Of a stretch of DNA of 64,000 bases, positions 1-9,721 are shown piece after piece. Location of the stretch: the NCBI RefSeq assembly GCF_030145815.1, contig NZ_JAIXHL010000026.1, forward strand, positions 1 to 64,000, written 5' to 3'. Both the position numbers and the translations under genes were made by a program. Each line of letters begins with the position of its first letter. The stretch's first letter is position 1. The notes beneath the pieces were generated by a model. That model made no database searches and was not told the DNA's origin. It was given only the letters and a program-made list of their open reading frames with translations. The stretch is from Sphingomonas sp. GTDB taxonomy: Bacteria > Pseudomonadota > Alphaproteobacteria > Sphingomonadales > Sphingomonadaceae.

Positions 1-127
1 GCTCATAGGGCAGCTCGGGTTCGTCGCCGATCACCGCGATCGTCCCTTCGAACTTGGCCTGCCGCAGCGCGATCGCCGCCTGTGCCCCGCCATGCCCCGC
101 ACCCACGATCACGATATCGAACTGCAT
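1..127 (-). CDS. FAD-dependent NAD(P)H:ferredoxin/rubredoxin reductase, N-terminal part
   Basis: Only the first 42 residues lie in the window; the gene runs off the left edge. Read on the minus strand from the ATG at 127, it opens with a beta strand and the dinucleotide-binding motif GAGHGG at about residues 9-14. A sequence ending IGDEPELPYE follows, which is typical of the FAD domain of ferredoxin reductases that feed electrons to Rieske oxygenases and P450s. These flavoproteins pass electrons from NAD(P)H to a 2Fe-2S ferredoxin. Its electron partner is outside the window. It could serve the P450 or the VanA-type oxygenase found further along, but that is inference from family only. Confidence 0.72.
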   Translation of the reverse strand, partial: MQFDIVIVGAGHGGAQAAIALRQAKFEGTIAVIGDEPELPYE

Positions 128-271
128 CTTTCGCTCCCGTATTTTGTTGTGCGGCTAGCAGCGACGGCCGCGACGGCCAACACAAAGCGATTGGTGCGCT
201 GCAAAGCCGGGCTTGCGCCGCGACGCAGCGCCGGGCCATGAGCGGCGCAGATTACGCAAACCGGAAGATCG

Positions 272-2059
272 ATGGAGCGCAGGAACGACATTGACGGGCT
301 GCGCGCCGTGGCGGTGCTGGGCGTGGTGCTGCACCATGCCGGGCTCTCCGCCCTGCCCGGCGGGTTCGTCGGTGTCGACGTGTTCTTTGTGATCAGCGGT
401 TTCCTGATCTCGCGCATCATCACCGATGGCGTGGCGGATGGCAGCTTCTCGCTCGCGCATTTCTATGAACGCCGCGCGCGCCGCATCTTGCCTGCGCTGA
501 TCCCGGTCGTCGCGCTCTCGTTGATCGTCGGCTACTGGCTGCTGCTTCCCGACGATTACGAGAATCTGGGCCAAAGCGCGGTCGCGACGCTGTTCTTCGC
601 CAACAATGTCCTGCTGACGCTGACCAGCGGTTATTGGGAGCTCGCCGCGACGTTCAAACCGCTGCTCCACACCTGGAGCCTCGGGGTCGAAGAGCAATTC
701 TACATCACCTATCCGTTGCTGGCGCTGCTGGTGCTGCGGCGGCGGCCCCGGCTGTTCGCGCCGATGCTGGCGGGTGGAATCGCGATCAGCCTGTTGCTCA
801 GCGTGGTCCTGTCCGCGCGCCAGCCGGATGCGTCCTTCTACCTCATTCACACCCGCGCCTGGGAATTGCTGCTCGGCGCGCTGACCGCGTGGCGCCTGCC
901 ACAGACGCCCCAGCCCGAGCGGGTCGCGCGCGTGCTCGCGCTCACCGGGCTGGCGATGATCCTCGGCGCGATGATCTTGATCGACGAGACCGCGTCCTAT
1001 CCCGGCTGGCGCGCGCTGCTGCCCTGTGTCGGAACCGCGCTGATCCTGCGCCACGGCACCGCTGGCGGATTGGCGCAGCGCGTGCTGGGCTGGGGACCGC
1101 TCGTGCTGGTTGGCCTCGCCAGCTACAGCATCTATCTTTGGCACCAGCCGCTGTTCGCCTTCGCGCGGGCGATCAGCGTCACACCGCCAAGCGCGGATGT
1201 AATGGCCGCCCTAACCCTAGCCACTTTGGCCATCGGAACTGCGAGCTGGCGCTGGATCGAACAGCCGTTCCGAGATGCGCGCCGGTGGCCGCGCCGCCCG
1301 TTCCTGACGCTCGGCATTGCCGTCACCGCACTCACCGGCGCGGCAGCCCTCGCCGTGTCGATCACGTCCGGGGTACCGCAGCGTGTGCCGGGAATGGGCC
1401 TCGGCGCGGGCGACTATGCCGCCTATAACAACGCGGCCTTCCGCTTTCAGACGGACCGGTTCGACGATCCCGCGCGCCCCAATCTGCTAGTCATCGGCAA
1501 CAGCATGGCGCGCGACATGGTCAACATGCTGGTCGAAAGCAAACGCTTCGACGGCTTCGAGATCGTCTATCGCACCGACGCCAATCTGTGTGCGCTGTCC
1601 CGCGCGCCGGCCACCACCCGCCAACTCGTCACGGATGCGCAGGCGGTGATCTTCGTCGCCTCGACGTCCGCGCCGCTGGGGTGCAAGACCTCCGCCGCCG
1701 CGAGGGACGCGATTCTCGCGGACAAGGGGTGGCTGCTGATCGGTCCCAAGCATTTCGGGTATAATCTCAACGCCTGGATGCGCGTGCCCATGTCCCAGCG
1801 CCCCGGCGTCCGCGCCGTGCTGCTGCCGAAGACCGTATCAGACAACGCCATCTATGCCGCTTTGGTCCCGCACGACCATTATGTCGACCTGCTCGGCATC
1901 ATGCAGCGCCGCCATGGCGGGTTGCCGGTGTTCGACGCACGGGGCCGCATCCTGTCGGCCGATCGTGTCCACCTGACCCAGGCGGGCGCGCAATTCTTCG
2001 CCGAAAGCGTGCTCGACGATCCTGCATGGCGACCCGTTCTGGCAATCGCGCCGCGTTAG
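272..2059 (+). CDS. Membrane O-acyltransferase with C-terminal SGNH domain (OafA/YrhL type)
   Basis: 595 residues. The N-terminal two thirds is an acyltransferase-3 membrane domain: it starts DIDGLRAVAVLGVVLHHAG, including the conserved histidine pair, has FFVISGFLIS and a chain of about ten hydrophobic segments up to roughly residue 370. The rest is a periplasmic SGNH-hydrolase-like domain with a block-I variant LVIGNSMARD (GNS instead of GDS) and a terminal DRVHLTQAG block carrying the Asp-x-x-His pair. Such fusions add acetyl or other acyl groups to surface polysaccharides such as O-antigen, exopolysaccharide or peptidoglycan. The substrate cannot be read from the sequence. It is monocistronic and its stop codon overlaps that of the convergent putA. 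Confidence 0.85.
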   Translation: MERRNDIDGLRAVAVLGVVLHHAGLSALPGGFVGVDVFFVISGFLISRIITDGVADGSFSLAHFYERRARRILPALIPVVALSLIVGYWLLLPDDYENLGQSAVATLFFANNVLLTLTSGYWELAATFKPLLHTWSLGVEEQFYITYPLLALLVLRRRPRLFAPMLAGGIAISLLLSVVLSARQPDASFYLIHTRAWELLLGALTAWRLPQTPQPERVARVLALTGLAMILGAMILIDETASYPGWRALLPCVGTALILRHGTAGGLAQRVLGWGPLVLVGLASYSIYLWHQPLFAFARAISVTPPSADVMAALTLATLAIGTASWRWIEQPFRDARRWPRRPFLTLGIAVTALTGAAALAVSITSGVPQRVPGMGLGAGDYAAYNNAAFRFQTDRFDDPARPNLLVIGNSMARDMVNMLVESKRFDGFEIVYRTDANLCALSRAPATTRQLVTDAQAVIFVASTSAPLGCKTSAAARDAILADKGWLLIGPKHFGYNLNAWMRVPMSQRPGVRAVLLPKTVSDNAIYAALVPHDHYVDLLGIMQRRHGGLPVFDARGRILSADRVHLTQAGAQFFAESVLDDPAWRPVLAIAPR

Positions 2060-5000
2060 GCCATCGCCATCAGGCTGGCATTGCCGCCCGCCGCTGTCGT
2101 GTTGATCGAGGTCGAAACCTCCTCCACCAGCCAGTCCAGTCGCGGCGTCCCCGCCTGTGCCAGCACGATCGGGCCGGGCAGGTCGGCGATGTCGGCCAGC
2201 GCGGCGAGGCGCGCGGTTGCGTCGCCCTCGATCAGCGCGCCGCTATAGGGACCGGCCACGCGCCAGTCGGCCACCCAGTCGATCCGCTGCAAAACGCGCT
2301 CGGGCGCGCCGATCAGTTCCACGCGCAACGCGGCATTGGCGATCACCGCGCGGTTGCCGGTTGCGAGCACGGCGCAGAGCTGGGCGATCAGCCCCGCGCG
2401 GCTTTGCGGGAGCAGCAGCACGCGGCCGCGCGGGTGGATCGTGTAGAGGTTGGTCTCGCCCACCGGCCCCGGCAGCTCCAGCTGCGCCCCTAGCAGGGAC
2501 GCCTCGCCCGCTTCCCGCGCACAATCGCCACCCTCACCCAGCCACAGCGCAAAATCGCGCAGCGCCGGATCGGACGCGGACGAGGCAAGGTCCGCCGGCA
2601 CCGTCGGCGCCTTGACCAACCGCCCGAGATAGAGCGGCCCGCCCGCCTTCGGCCCGGTGCCCGACAGGCCACGCCCACCGAACGGCTGCACGCCGACCAC
2701 CGCGCCGATGATGTTGCGATTGATGTAGAGATTGCCCGCCTCGACCCGCTGGGTGACATGCTCGACCGTCTCGTCCAGTCGGGTGTGCAGGCCAAAGGTC
2801 AGGCCATACCCCGTCGCGTTGATCGCATCGATCACCCGGTCGAGATCGCGGCGCTGATAGCGCATCACGTGCAGCACCGGGCCGAACACTTCGCGCTGCA
2901 GGTCGGCGATTGCGTCGATCTCGATGATCGTCGGGGGCACGAACGTCCCCTGCCCGGTCTCGCCCGCCAGCTCGATCTGTTCGACGCGGCGGCCCATCCG
3001 GCGCATCTTTTCGATATGGCTGTTGATGTTGAGCTGCGCCTCGGCGCTGATCACCGGGCCGATATCCGTCGCCAACCGGTCGGTGCGCCCGATCGACAGC
3101 TCATGCAGCGCGCCCTTCAGCATTGCCAGAATGCGGTCGGCGACATCCTCCTGCAGGCACAATACGCGCAGCGCCGAACACCGCTGCCCCGCGCTGTCAA
3201 AGGCCGACGCGATGACATCGGCGACGACCTGTTCGGCCAGCGCCGAGCTGTCGACGATCATCGCATTCTGCCCGCCGGTTTCGGCGATGAACGGGATCGG
3301 CGTGCCGTCGCTGGCAAGGCGTTTGGCAAGCTGCCGCTGGATGATCCGTGCGACTTCGGTCGATCCGGTGAACATCACCCCCTGCGTGCCCGCCGCACCG
3401 ACCAAAGCCGCGCCGATCTGGCCATCGCCGGGGACCAGCTGGACGACATCGGCGGGGATGCCCGCCGCGTGCAGGATCGCGATGCCCTGCGCGGCGATCA
3501 GCGGGGTTTCCTCGGCCGGTTTGGCGAGGACCGGGTTGCCGGTGACCAGCGCCGCCGCGACCTGACCGATGAAGATCGCCAGCGGGAAATTCCACGGGCT
3601 GATGCACGTTACCGGGCCGAGCGGAACATGCGCGGCACCCAGCGTCGCGCGCGCCTGTTGCGCATAGTAACGCAGGAAATCCACCGCCTCACGCACCTCG
3701 GCGATCGCGTTGGGCGCGGACTTGCCCGCCTCACGCATGATCAGCCCCATCAGCAGCTGCATGCGCGATTCCATGAGGTCCGCCGCACGATCGAGGCACG
3801 CAGCGCGCTCGGCGACCGGCACGGCGGCCCAGTCCGCAGCGACCGACTGCGCGGTTTCGACCGCCTGCACTGCCGCTGCCTCGCTCATCTCGACCGCCGT
3901 TCCGACGATGTCGAGCGCGTCGGCGGGGTTGGCTACCGGGCGCGACTTGCCCTCACCATTTGCCGGCTGGGCGAGCCAGCCGATTTCGGCACTCTCGCGC
4001 AACGCATCGCCAAGCGCGACCAGCGCCGTCTCATCCGACAGGTCGATCCCCACCGAATTGACCCGCGCGCCATAGAGGTCGCGGGGCAGCGCGATGATCG
4101 GGTGCTTCGACCCCGGCGCATCCATCGCGGTCACGACCTCGACCGGATCGGTCACCAGCTCGGCAATCGACACTTCGGGATTGGCGATGCGGTTGACGAA
4201 GCTGGAGTTCGCGCCGTTTTCGAGCAGGCGGCGGACGAGATAGGCGAGCAGCGTCTCATGCGTGCCGACCGGCGCATAGATGCGGCACGGGCGGTTCAGC
4301 TTATCGCTGCCGACGACCTCGTCATACAGCGGCTCGCCCATGCCGTGCAGGCACTGGAACTCATAGTCGCCAATCGTGAAGTCCGGCCCGGCCAGATGGT
4401 AGATCGTCGCCAGCGACTGCGCATTATGCGTCGCGAATTGCGGGAAGACATGGGCCTTCGCCGCGAGCAGTTTCCGCGCGCAGGCGATATACGCGACATC
4501 GGTATGCACCTTGCGGGTATAGACCGGGAAGTCAGCCAGCCCATCGACCTGCGCCCGTTTTATCTCCGCGTCCCAATAGGCGCCCTTGACCAGCCGCACC
4601 ATGATCCGCCGCCCGGCGCGCTGGGCAAGGTCGATGATCCAGTCGATCACGAACGGACAGCGCTTGCCATAGGCCTGCACCACGAAGCCCAACCCGTCCC
4701 AGCCCGCGAGGTCGGGGTCGAGCGCGAGGCTTTCGAGCAGGTCGAGCGACAGCTCCAGCCGGTCGGCCTCTTCCGCATCGATGTTGAAGCCGATGTCGTA
4801 GGACTTAGCCAGCACCGCCAGCGCCTTCACCCGCGGCAGCAGCTCGGCCATCACCCGCCCCGCCTGCGCGCGGGCATAGCGCGGGTGGAGCGCCGACAGC
4901 TTGATCGAAATGCCCGGTCCCCCGACCACGCCGCGCCCCGCCGACGCCGTACCGATCGCATTCACCGCGTTTTCGTAATCGCGATAATAGCGGTCGGCGT

Positions 5001-5655
5001 CCGCCATCGTCGTCGCCGCTTCGCCCAGCATGTCATAGCTATACTGGAAGCCGCGCGCCTCCAGCGGGCGGGCGCGCTTCAATGCCTCGGCGATCGTCTC
5101 GCCAGTCACGAACTGCTCGCCCATCATCCGCATCGCCATGTCGACACCGCGCCGGATCACCGGCTCGCCCGCGCGCGCAATCAGGCGGGTGAGCGCGGCG
5201 GCGAGTCCCGCATCGTTGACGCTCCCGGTCAGTTTGCCGGTGACCACCAGCCCCCAGGTCGCTGCGTTGACGAACAGCGAGCGGCCATCGCCGACATGGC
5301 TCTTCCAGTCGCCGTCCGAAATCTTGTCGCGGATCAGCGCGTCGCGGGTCGCCGCATCGGGGATGCGCAGCAATGCCTCGGCGAGGCACATCAGCGCCAC
5401 GCCTTCCTGGCTCGACAGCGCATATTCCTGCACCAGCCCCTCGACCCCGGTGCCCTTGTGCTTGGCGCGCAGCGCGGTGATCAGTCCGGTCGCGGTCGCC
5501 TTCGCCGCTTCCCGCACGCCTGTGGGCAACGTTGCCGCTTCGATCAGCGGCGCGAGACATTCGGGCTCCGGCCGACGATATGCCGCGGTGATCGCGGCGC
5601 GCAGCGGGGTGGCGGGACGAACGGGCGGGGCGAAATCGGCGAAAGGCTGGGTCAT
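2056..5655 (-). CDS. putA: Bifunctional proline dehydrogenase / delta-1-pyrroline-5-carboxylate dehydrogenase
   Basis: 1199 residues. PutA oxidises proline to glutamate in two steps with FAD and then NAD. The central region holds the proline dehydrogenase barrel, with motifs such as GRRIMVRLVKGAYWD and FATHNA. The second half is an aldehyde dehydrogenase with PWNFPLAIF, the catalytic glutamate in IAETGGQNAM and the catalytic cysteine in SAGQRCSALR. A C-terminal domain of about 200 residues follows, as in long PutA proteins. The N-terminus lacks a ribbon-helix-helix domain, so this form should not repress itself; control probably comes from the divergent Lrp-type gene. The ATG has a GGATGGCGG stretch just upstream. 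The stop overlaps the convergent acyltransferase gene by 4 nt. Confidence 0.96.
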   Translation of the reverse strand: MTQPFADFAPPVRPATPLRAAITAAYRRPEPECLAPLIEAATLPTGVREAAKATATGLITALRAKHKGTGVEGLVQEYALSSQEGVALMCLAEALLRIPDAATRDALIRDKISDGDWKSHVGDGRSLFVNAATWGLVVTGKLTGSVNDAGLAAALTRLIARAGEPVIRRGVDMAMRMMGEQFVTGETIAEALKRARPLEARGFQYSYDMLGEAATTMADADRYYRDYENAVNAIGTASAGRGVVGGPGISIKLSALHPRYARAQAGRVMAELLPRVKALAVLAKSYDIGFNIDAEEADRLELSLDLLESLALDPDLAGWDGLGFVVQAYGKRCPFVIDWIIDLAQRAGRRIMVRLVKGAYWDAEIKRAQVDGLADFPVYTRKVHTDVAYIACARKLLAAKAHVFPQFATHNAQSLATIYHLAGPDFTIGDYEFQCLHGMGEPLYDEVVGSDKLNRPCRIYAPVGTHETLLAYLVRRLLENGANSSFVNRIANPEVSIAELVTDPVEVVTAMDAPGSKHPIIALPRDLYGARVNSVGIDLSDETALVALGDALRESAEIGWLAQPANGEGKSRPVANPADALDIVGTAVEMSEAAAVQAVETAQSVAADWAAVPVAERAACLDRAADLMESRMQLLMGLIMREAGKSAPNAIAEVREAVDFLRYYAQQARATLGAAHVPLGPVTCISPWNFPLAIFIGQVAAALVTGNPVLAKPAEETPLIAAQGIAILHAAGIPADVVQLVPGDGQIGAALVGAAGTQGVMFTGSTEVARIIQRQLAKRLASDGTPIPFIAETGGQNAMIVDSSALAEQVVADVIASAFDSAGQRCSALRVLCLQEDVADRILAMLKGALHELSIGRTDRLATDIGPVISAEAQLNINSHIEKMRRMGRRVEQIELAGETGQGTFVPPTIIEIDAIADLQREVFGPVLHVMRYQRRDLDRVIDAINATGYGLTFGLHTRLDETVEHVTQRVEAGNLYINRNIIGAVVGVQPFGGRGLSGTGPKAGGPLYLGRLVKAPTVPADLASSASDPALRDFALWLGEGGDCAREAGEASLLGAQLELPGPVGETNLYTIHPRGRVLLLPQSRAGLIAQLCAVLATGNRAVIANAALRVELIGAPERVLQRIDWVADWRVAGPYSGALIEGDATARLAALADIADLPGPIVLAQAGTPRLDWLVEEVSTSINTTAAGGNASLMAMA

Positions 5656-5749
5656 GCCGCCATCCTATCAAAGGATGATGCGGCAGATGGACTTTTGACA
5701 CGCACTATGCTTGGCGTTTCGCCTTCATTTTTACGGATTGGCAGACGAA
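5656..5749. promoter_or_regulatory. putA / Lrp-type regulator divergent promoter region
   Basis: This 94-nt divergent spacer must hold both promoters. It contains an AT-richer stretch around 5690-5740. Lrp-family activators of putA usually bind such spacers, but no clear palindrome longer than the 11-nt GGCGTTTCGCC was seen. Confidence 0.4.
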
Positions 5750-6223
5750 ATGCGCGCCCACACGCTCGAACACAGCGATCTCGACCCGTTTGACCGCAAG
5801 ATCGTCGAAACCCTCCGCGTCGATGGCCGCATCTCGATCACCGACCTCGCCGCGCGCGTCGGCCTGTCCAAGACGCCGTGTCAGGTGCGCGTCAAACGCC
5901 TGCTCGCCAGCGGCGTGATCCGCGGCTTCCGTGCGATCGTCGATCCCGCCCGCCTCGGCCTCGACCATATCGCTTTTACCGAGGTGAAGCTGTCCGACAC
6001 GCGCGAGGATGCGCTGGAGGCGTTCCGCGCCGCGGTGCTGCGCATCCCTGAGGTCGAGGAATGCCACATGATCGCCAGCAGCTTCGACTATCTGCTCAAG
6101 GTCCGGACCGCGGATATCCGCCGCTACCGCGAAGTGCTGGGCGAACGCATCTCCAGCCTACCGCACGTCGCGAGCACATCGACCTTCGTCGCGATGGAAG
6201 CGATCCGCGACGCGGGGGGCTAG
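5750..6223 (+). CDS. Lrp/AsnC-family transcriptional regulator (likely of putA)
   Basis: 157 residues from the ATG at 5750. A longer TTG start at 5711 is possible but lacks a better ribosome site. The N-terminal winged helix (LDPFDRKIVETLRVDGRIS, then ITDLAARVGLSKTPCQVRVKRL) is followed by the alpha/beta RAM effector domain with the FAYLLKVRT-like segment FDYLLKVRT. Proteins of this family respond to amino acids and assemble into octamers around DNA. Its position, divergent from putA with 94 nt between, matches the PutR arrangement in other alphaproteobacteria, in which the regulator activates putA in response to proline. The target assignment is from context. Confidence 0.88.
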   Translation: MRAHTLEHSDLDPFDRKIVETLRVDGRISITDLAARVGLSKTPCQVRVKRLLASGVIRGFRAIVDPARLGLDHIAFTEVKLSDTREDALEAFRAAVLRIPEVEECHMIASSFDYLLKVRTADIRRYREVLGERISSLPHVASTSTFVAMEAIRDAGG

Positions 6224-6249
6224 GCCAGCCACCCGCGCCGCGTTGATCT

Positions 6250-8748
6250 TCAAAAGTCGATGCGCAGCGCCCCCGAGATCGTCCGACCGTTTGCGGCGCG
6301 GGCAAAGCCGATGCCATTGGCCGGCACGCTGGCCTGGTTCACTTCGAAAATCCCGAGCGTATCGAACGCATTGTTGACGTTCAGCGCCAGGCTACCGCCC
6401 TTGAACAGCTTCACCTGCGCGAACAGATCGACCGTGGTGAAGCCGGGCATGACCAGCAGGTTCGAGTCCTGCGCAAAGCTCTTGGTGATCGTCACCACGC
6501 TCGCACCCACGGTCGCCCGGCCCAGATCGGCTGAGCCCGTAGCGGTGAGCGTCCAGTCGGGCTGGTGGCGCGGCACCTTGCCGGTCAGGGTCGGTTCGAG
6601 CAGATCCTGCGTGATCTTCGCCTTGGTATAGGTCGCGCCAGCCATCAAGCTGAACGGGCCACGCTGGATGCCGCCTTCCAGCTCGACGCCGGTCGCGCGA
6701 TAGCTGCGGTCGGTGCGGTTGGCGGCGCCGTTCAGGACATTATGGTCCGCCGCGGTGACGCGGAACGCGGTGCCGTTGAGCGTGAAGCCGTCCTTGCGGA
6801 ACTTGAAGCCGCCTTCGAGCTGCTTGACCTCATCCTGCTTGTCGCGCTCGCTGCGGATGTCGCCGGTGGCGTTGTTGATCAGCGGGGTGAACAGCACCTT
6901 GTCGGCATTGGCGCGGGCGCCCTTGCTGTAGCGGGCGAAGACCGAGAAGGGCTCGGCCACGCGGTAGTTCACGCCCGCCGAATAGCTGACATAGCCATAG
7001 TCGTAATTGACCGCCCCCGGCTGAGTGAAGGGCAGATAGGCCACCCGATTTTCAGCCGGGTTGATCAGTCCGTCGCGGTTGATGTCATAGGTGATCAGGC
7101 CGACGCTACCGTTGTTCAGGTCCGCCCCGACGAGTGAGCCGCGCACTTTGCCCTTGTCATACCGGACGCTGCCGCCGACCGCGAGCTTGCCGACGTGGAA
7201 GTTGACCGAGCCGTAGGGCGCGAACACCTTGTAATTCACGTCGAACGCGCGGCGGAACAGGCTGCTGGCGCGGGCAAAGGCGTAATAGCCGTTCAGCGTC
7301 TGCGGCGCGCCGCCGGCGTTGAAGATGTCGACCATCGCGGTGCCATTGTCGCCATTGACGTCGACGTTCATCGCGGTGTGCAGCCAAGTGGTGTTGAGGT
7401 CCTGTGTCGCGTAATAGGCGCCCAGCGTCGTGGTCAGCTTGCCGCCCGACAGATCCCACACTTTCGACCCGCGAATGTCGTTGGTGAAATTGTCGAGCGA
7501 GCGGGCGCGGACGAACGACACGAAGTAAAGCGAAAGCAGGCCATTGCCGTTGATGTTGGCGGTGGGGCTGATGACCTGCCCCGCCAGCGGGCCGCTGGCA
7601 TAGCGCGCGGTCGCGCCGGCGCCACCTTGGCCGGCGGCAAAGGCCGATACGGTGTTGGCGACGTTGGGGAAGGCGCGGCTGAAATCGCCGCGATTGACCG
7701 AGTAACGCATGCGTTCGGTGATCGTCCAACCGGCGATCTCGAACTGGCCTTCAAAGCCGATTGACCGGCTTTCCGCGCTCTGGCCCGTGGCAATGGGCAG
7801 GGCTGCGGGCTGGTTGTTCTGGTCCAGCGTCACGACCGGGCCGAGATAGGAGGACAGCACCGAGTCCCGGCGCAGGTCGAACCCGGGAAAGCTGCGGATG
7901 ACCGGGTCAGCGTTGGTGCCGGTGATGTTGGCGAAATAGGGCGCGAAAGTTGGCGAGCGATCGTCCAGAACCTTCAGATACAGCCGGACATAGCCGTTGC
8001 TCAACTGGTGCGTGATATTGGCCTTGATCTGGCCGCCCTTCCACCCGTCAAAGCCGATGTTGCGCGGCCCTTCGCCCGAGCGATAGAAGCCGCCGATGTG
8101 GAAGCGGGTGTTTTCACCCAGCTTGGCACCATAGCTGAAATCGACTCGCTTTTCGTCATAATCGAGGCCGGTCGAAAGCTGGATCGTGCCGCCTTCGACA
8201 TCGCCGGTGCGCGACAGCACGTTGATGAGGCCGCCGGGCGAGTTGGACGCGAAGGTCGAGGCCGAGCCGCCGCGGATCGATTCGATCGCCGCGACGCTCA
8301 GGTCGTTGCGCAGATAGACATCGGCACCAACGTTAAAGAGGTCGGCAAATTCCAGCACCGGCAGACCGTCTTCCTGGATCTGCATGTATTTCGACCCACC
8401 AGCAGCGAGCGGAAGGCCGCGCACCGTGTAGTTGTTGTTGCCCTCACCAATGCTGGTCGCGACGCGCAGGCCCGCCATGGTGCGCAGCACTTCGCCGAGC
8501 GGGCGCAGCCCCAGCTTCTGGACGTCGTTACCGCGCAGCGCGCTGGTCGATGTCGCACTGTCCAGGCGATCGCGGCCCTTGGCCACGCCGGTGGAGAAGA
8601 CTTCCTGAGCCTTTGGCGCGGGTTTGTCCTGTGCCTGTGCTTCGGTCTCCGTCGCACTGTCCGTCGGCGGAGAAGTATCGCTCGCGGCAAGTGCCGGAGT
8701 GGAAAGCGCCAGATACGAAGCGAAAAGCAGGAATGCCGTCTTAGCCAT
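6250..8748 (-). CDS. TonB-dependent outer-membrane receptor
   Basis: 832 residues with a signal peptide (hydrophobic AFLLFASYLALSTPALA). The plug domain holds LRPLGEVLRTMAGLRV, YTVRGLPL and RGGSASTFASNSPGGLINVLSR. A long beta-barrel follows and ends in an aromatic C-terminal residue (LRIDF), as required for BAM insertion. These receptors import scarce ligands across the outer membrane using TonB energy. No linked transporter, siderophore gene, sigma or anti-sigma gene is seen, so the ligand is unknown. The barrel does not resemble the other two receptors in this window closely by eye. It is monocistronic. Confidence 0.9.
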   Translation of the reverse strand: MAKTAFLLFASYLALSTPALAASDTSPPTDSATETEAQAQDKPAPKAQEVFSTGVAKGRDRLDSATSTSALRGNDVQKLGLRPLGEVLRTMAGLRVATSIGEGNNNYTVRGLPLAAGGSKYMQIQEDGLPVLEFADLFNVGADVYLRNDLSVAAIESIRGGSASTFASNSPGGLINVLSRTGDVEGGTIQLSTGLDYDEKRVDFSYGAKLGENTRFHIGGFYRSGEGPRNIGFDGWKGGQIKANITHQLSNGYVRLYLKVLDDRSPTFAPYFANITGTNADPVIRSFPGFDLRRDSVLSSYLGPVVTLDQNNQPAALPIATGQSAESRSIGFEGQFEIAGWTITERMRYSVNRGDFSRAFPNVANTVSAFAAGQGGAGATARYASGPLAGQVISPTANINGNGLLSLYFVSFVRARSLDNFTNDIRGSKVWDLSGGKLTTTLGAYYATQDLNTTWLHTAMNVDVNGDNGTAMVDIFNAGGAPQTLNGYYAFARASSLFRRAFDVNYKVFAPYGSVNFHVGKLAVGGSVRYDKGKVRGSLVGADLNNGSVGLITYDINRDGLINPAENRVAYLPFTQPGAVNYDYGYVSYSAGVNYRVAEPFSVFARYSKGARANADKVLFTPLINNATGDIRSERDKQDEVKQLEGGFKFRKDGFTLNGTAFRVTAADHNVLNGAANRTDRSYRATGVELEGGIQRGPFSLMAGATYTKAKITQDLLEPTLTGKVPRHQPDWTLTATGSADLGRATVGASVVTITKSFAQDSNLLVMPGFTTVDLFAQVKLFKGGSLALNVNNAFDTLGIFEVNQASVPANGIGFARAANGRTISGALRIDF

Positions 8749-9065
8749 GATCGTTTGTCCTCACCCGGGCATATGGATGCCGTGAGCTTCCCGCAGATCT
8801 TCGGCGGAAACCTCCAATATTGTCATTCATATAGGGAAGGACGGACTTGCGGTCGCAGTGGCGAGGCGTAACAATCGGCTACACATCGTTGCAATTGCGC
8901 AGATTTATTCAAACCACTGTAGAAATGCAGTATGACGATACTTACAAAGCCACGCAGCAGCGGAGCTGTTCGTCTTCATAACGAACTGGTGTGTGCCCAG
9001 GGCGCGCCCGATGGTCTGCCCGCGCGGTACCGCGCAGCATTTCTCTTCGGCACCGATGATCGAAA
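8749..9065. other. 317-nt intergenic region between TonB receptor and tRNA-Met
   Basis: No convincing gene was found. The stretch is less GC-rich than its flanks around 8810-8960, which suits the promoter of the minus-strand TonB receptor. A small palindrome GCAATTGC lies at 8891-8898. No small RNA or riboswitch fold was recognised. Confidence 0.5.
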
Positions 9066-9142
9066 TGGTAGCGGAGGAGGGACTTGAACCCCCGACCCCA
9101 GGATTATGATTCCCGTGCTCTAACCAACTGAGCTACTCCGCC
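9066..9142 (-). tRNA. tRNA-Met (CAT anticodon, elongator-like)
   Basis: 77 nt including an encoded CCA end. The acceptor stem GGCGGAG pairs with CTCCGCT. The D-arm contains AGCTCAGTTGGTTAGAGC. The anticodon stem CGGGA/TCCTG closes the loop ATCATAA, giving anticodon CAT. The T-arm has TTCAAGT between G-rich and C-rich strands. The body resembles elongator tRNA-Met. A CAT anticodon is also used by the lysidine-modified tRNA-Ile, so isoleucine is a minor alternative. Confidence 0.93.
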
Positions 9143-9211
9143 CTACCAAGGCGACCCGCGCCGTGACCGGGCGGGCGAGAGGGGCGCACATAGGCAGGGT
9201 TTTCGAGCCGG

Positions 9212-9721
9212 TCAAGCGAACATGTGCCGGGAAATTAGCTCCCACGGTCCGCCGCGATAATACCAGGCGGCAAGCCCGGCGATCTCTACGTCGCGCGGCT
9301 GGAATTCCTTGCCGAGCGCATCGAGCAACAGCTTCGCCAGCGATGGCGCGACCTTGTTCTGGATCGTCACATGCGGACGCCATCCGCCTGCGTCCTGCGG
9401 CGTCAGCATCCCTGCGAACGCGTCGCAGAGGTCACGCCGGATCATGGCCAGATCGGGCGAGTCGATCCGCACCGCGACGCCGCGCCCCAGCGACATCAGC
9501 CCCGCCGCGCGCGCCACCGGGGCACGCACCCCGCGCGTGGCGGCGTTGAGGCGATGCTTGAGCTCGTCCAGCACCGACGGCGGCAGATGGTGGAACAGCG
9601 TCAGATGCGCGGGCAGGACATTGCGCTCAGGCGGAAAATGCGCGCGGCGCAACGCATCGAAGAGCGCCTGATCCTGCCGCCCGAACAGCGCCGAGACGAT
9701 GACGGGCGCTGCCCCGGTCAA
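9212..9721 (-). CDS. 2'-5' RNA ligase / cyclic phosphodiesterase family protein
   Basis: 169 residues if translation starts at the TTG at 9721. That codon overlaps the kup stop as TTGA, and no ATG in this frame precedes the conserved core. The protein carries the two H-x-T/S-x motifs of the 2H phosphoesterase superfamily: HLTL near residue 40 and HVTI near residue 115. Members such as ThpR/LigT open 2',3'-cyclic phosphates or join RNA ends in vitro; their cellular role is often unclear. The 4-nt overlap suggests translational coupling with the potassium transporter, although no functional link is known. Confidence 0.8.
   Translation of the reverse strand: MTGAAPVIVSALFGRQDQALFDALRRAHFPPERNVLPAHLTLFHHLPPSVLDELKHRLNAATRGVRAPVARAAGLMSLGRGVAVRIDSPDLAMIRRDLCDAFAGMLTPQDAGGWRPHVTIQNKVAPSLAKLLLDALGKEFQPRDVEIAGLAAWYYRGGPWELISRHMFA

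Noticed and set aside
2758..5793. A 1011-codon open frame on the plus strand opposite putA
   Set aside because: It mirrors the putA reading frame, has shadow-like composition rich in Arg, Asp and His and shows no domain. High-GC genes often leave such frames.
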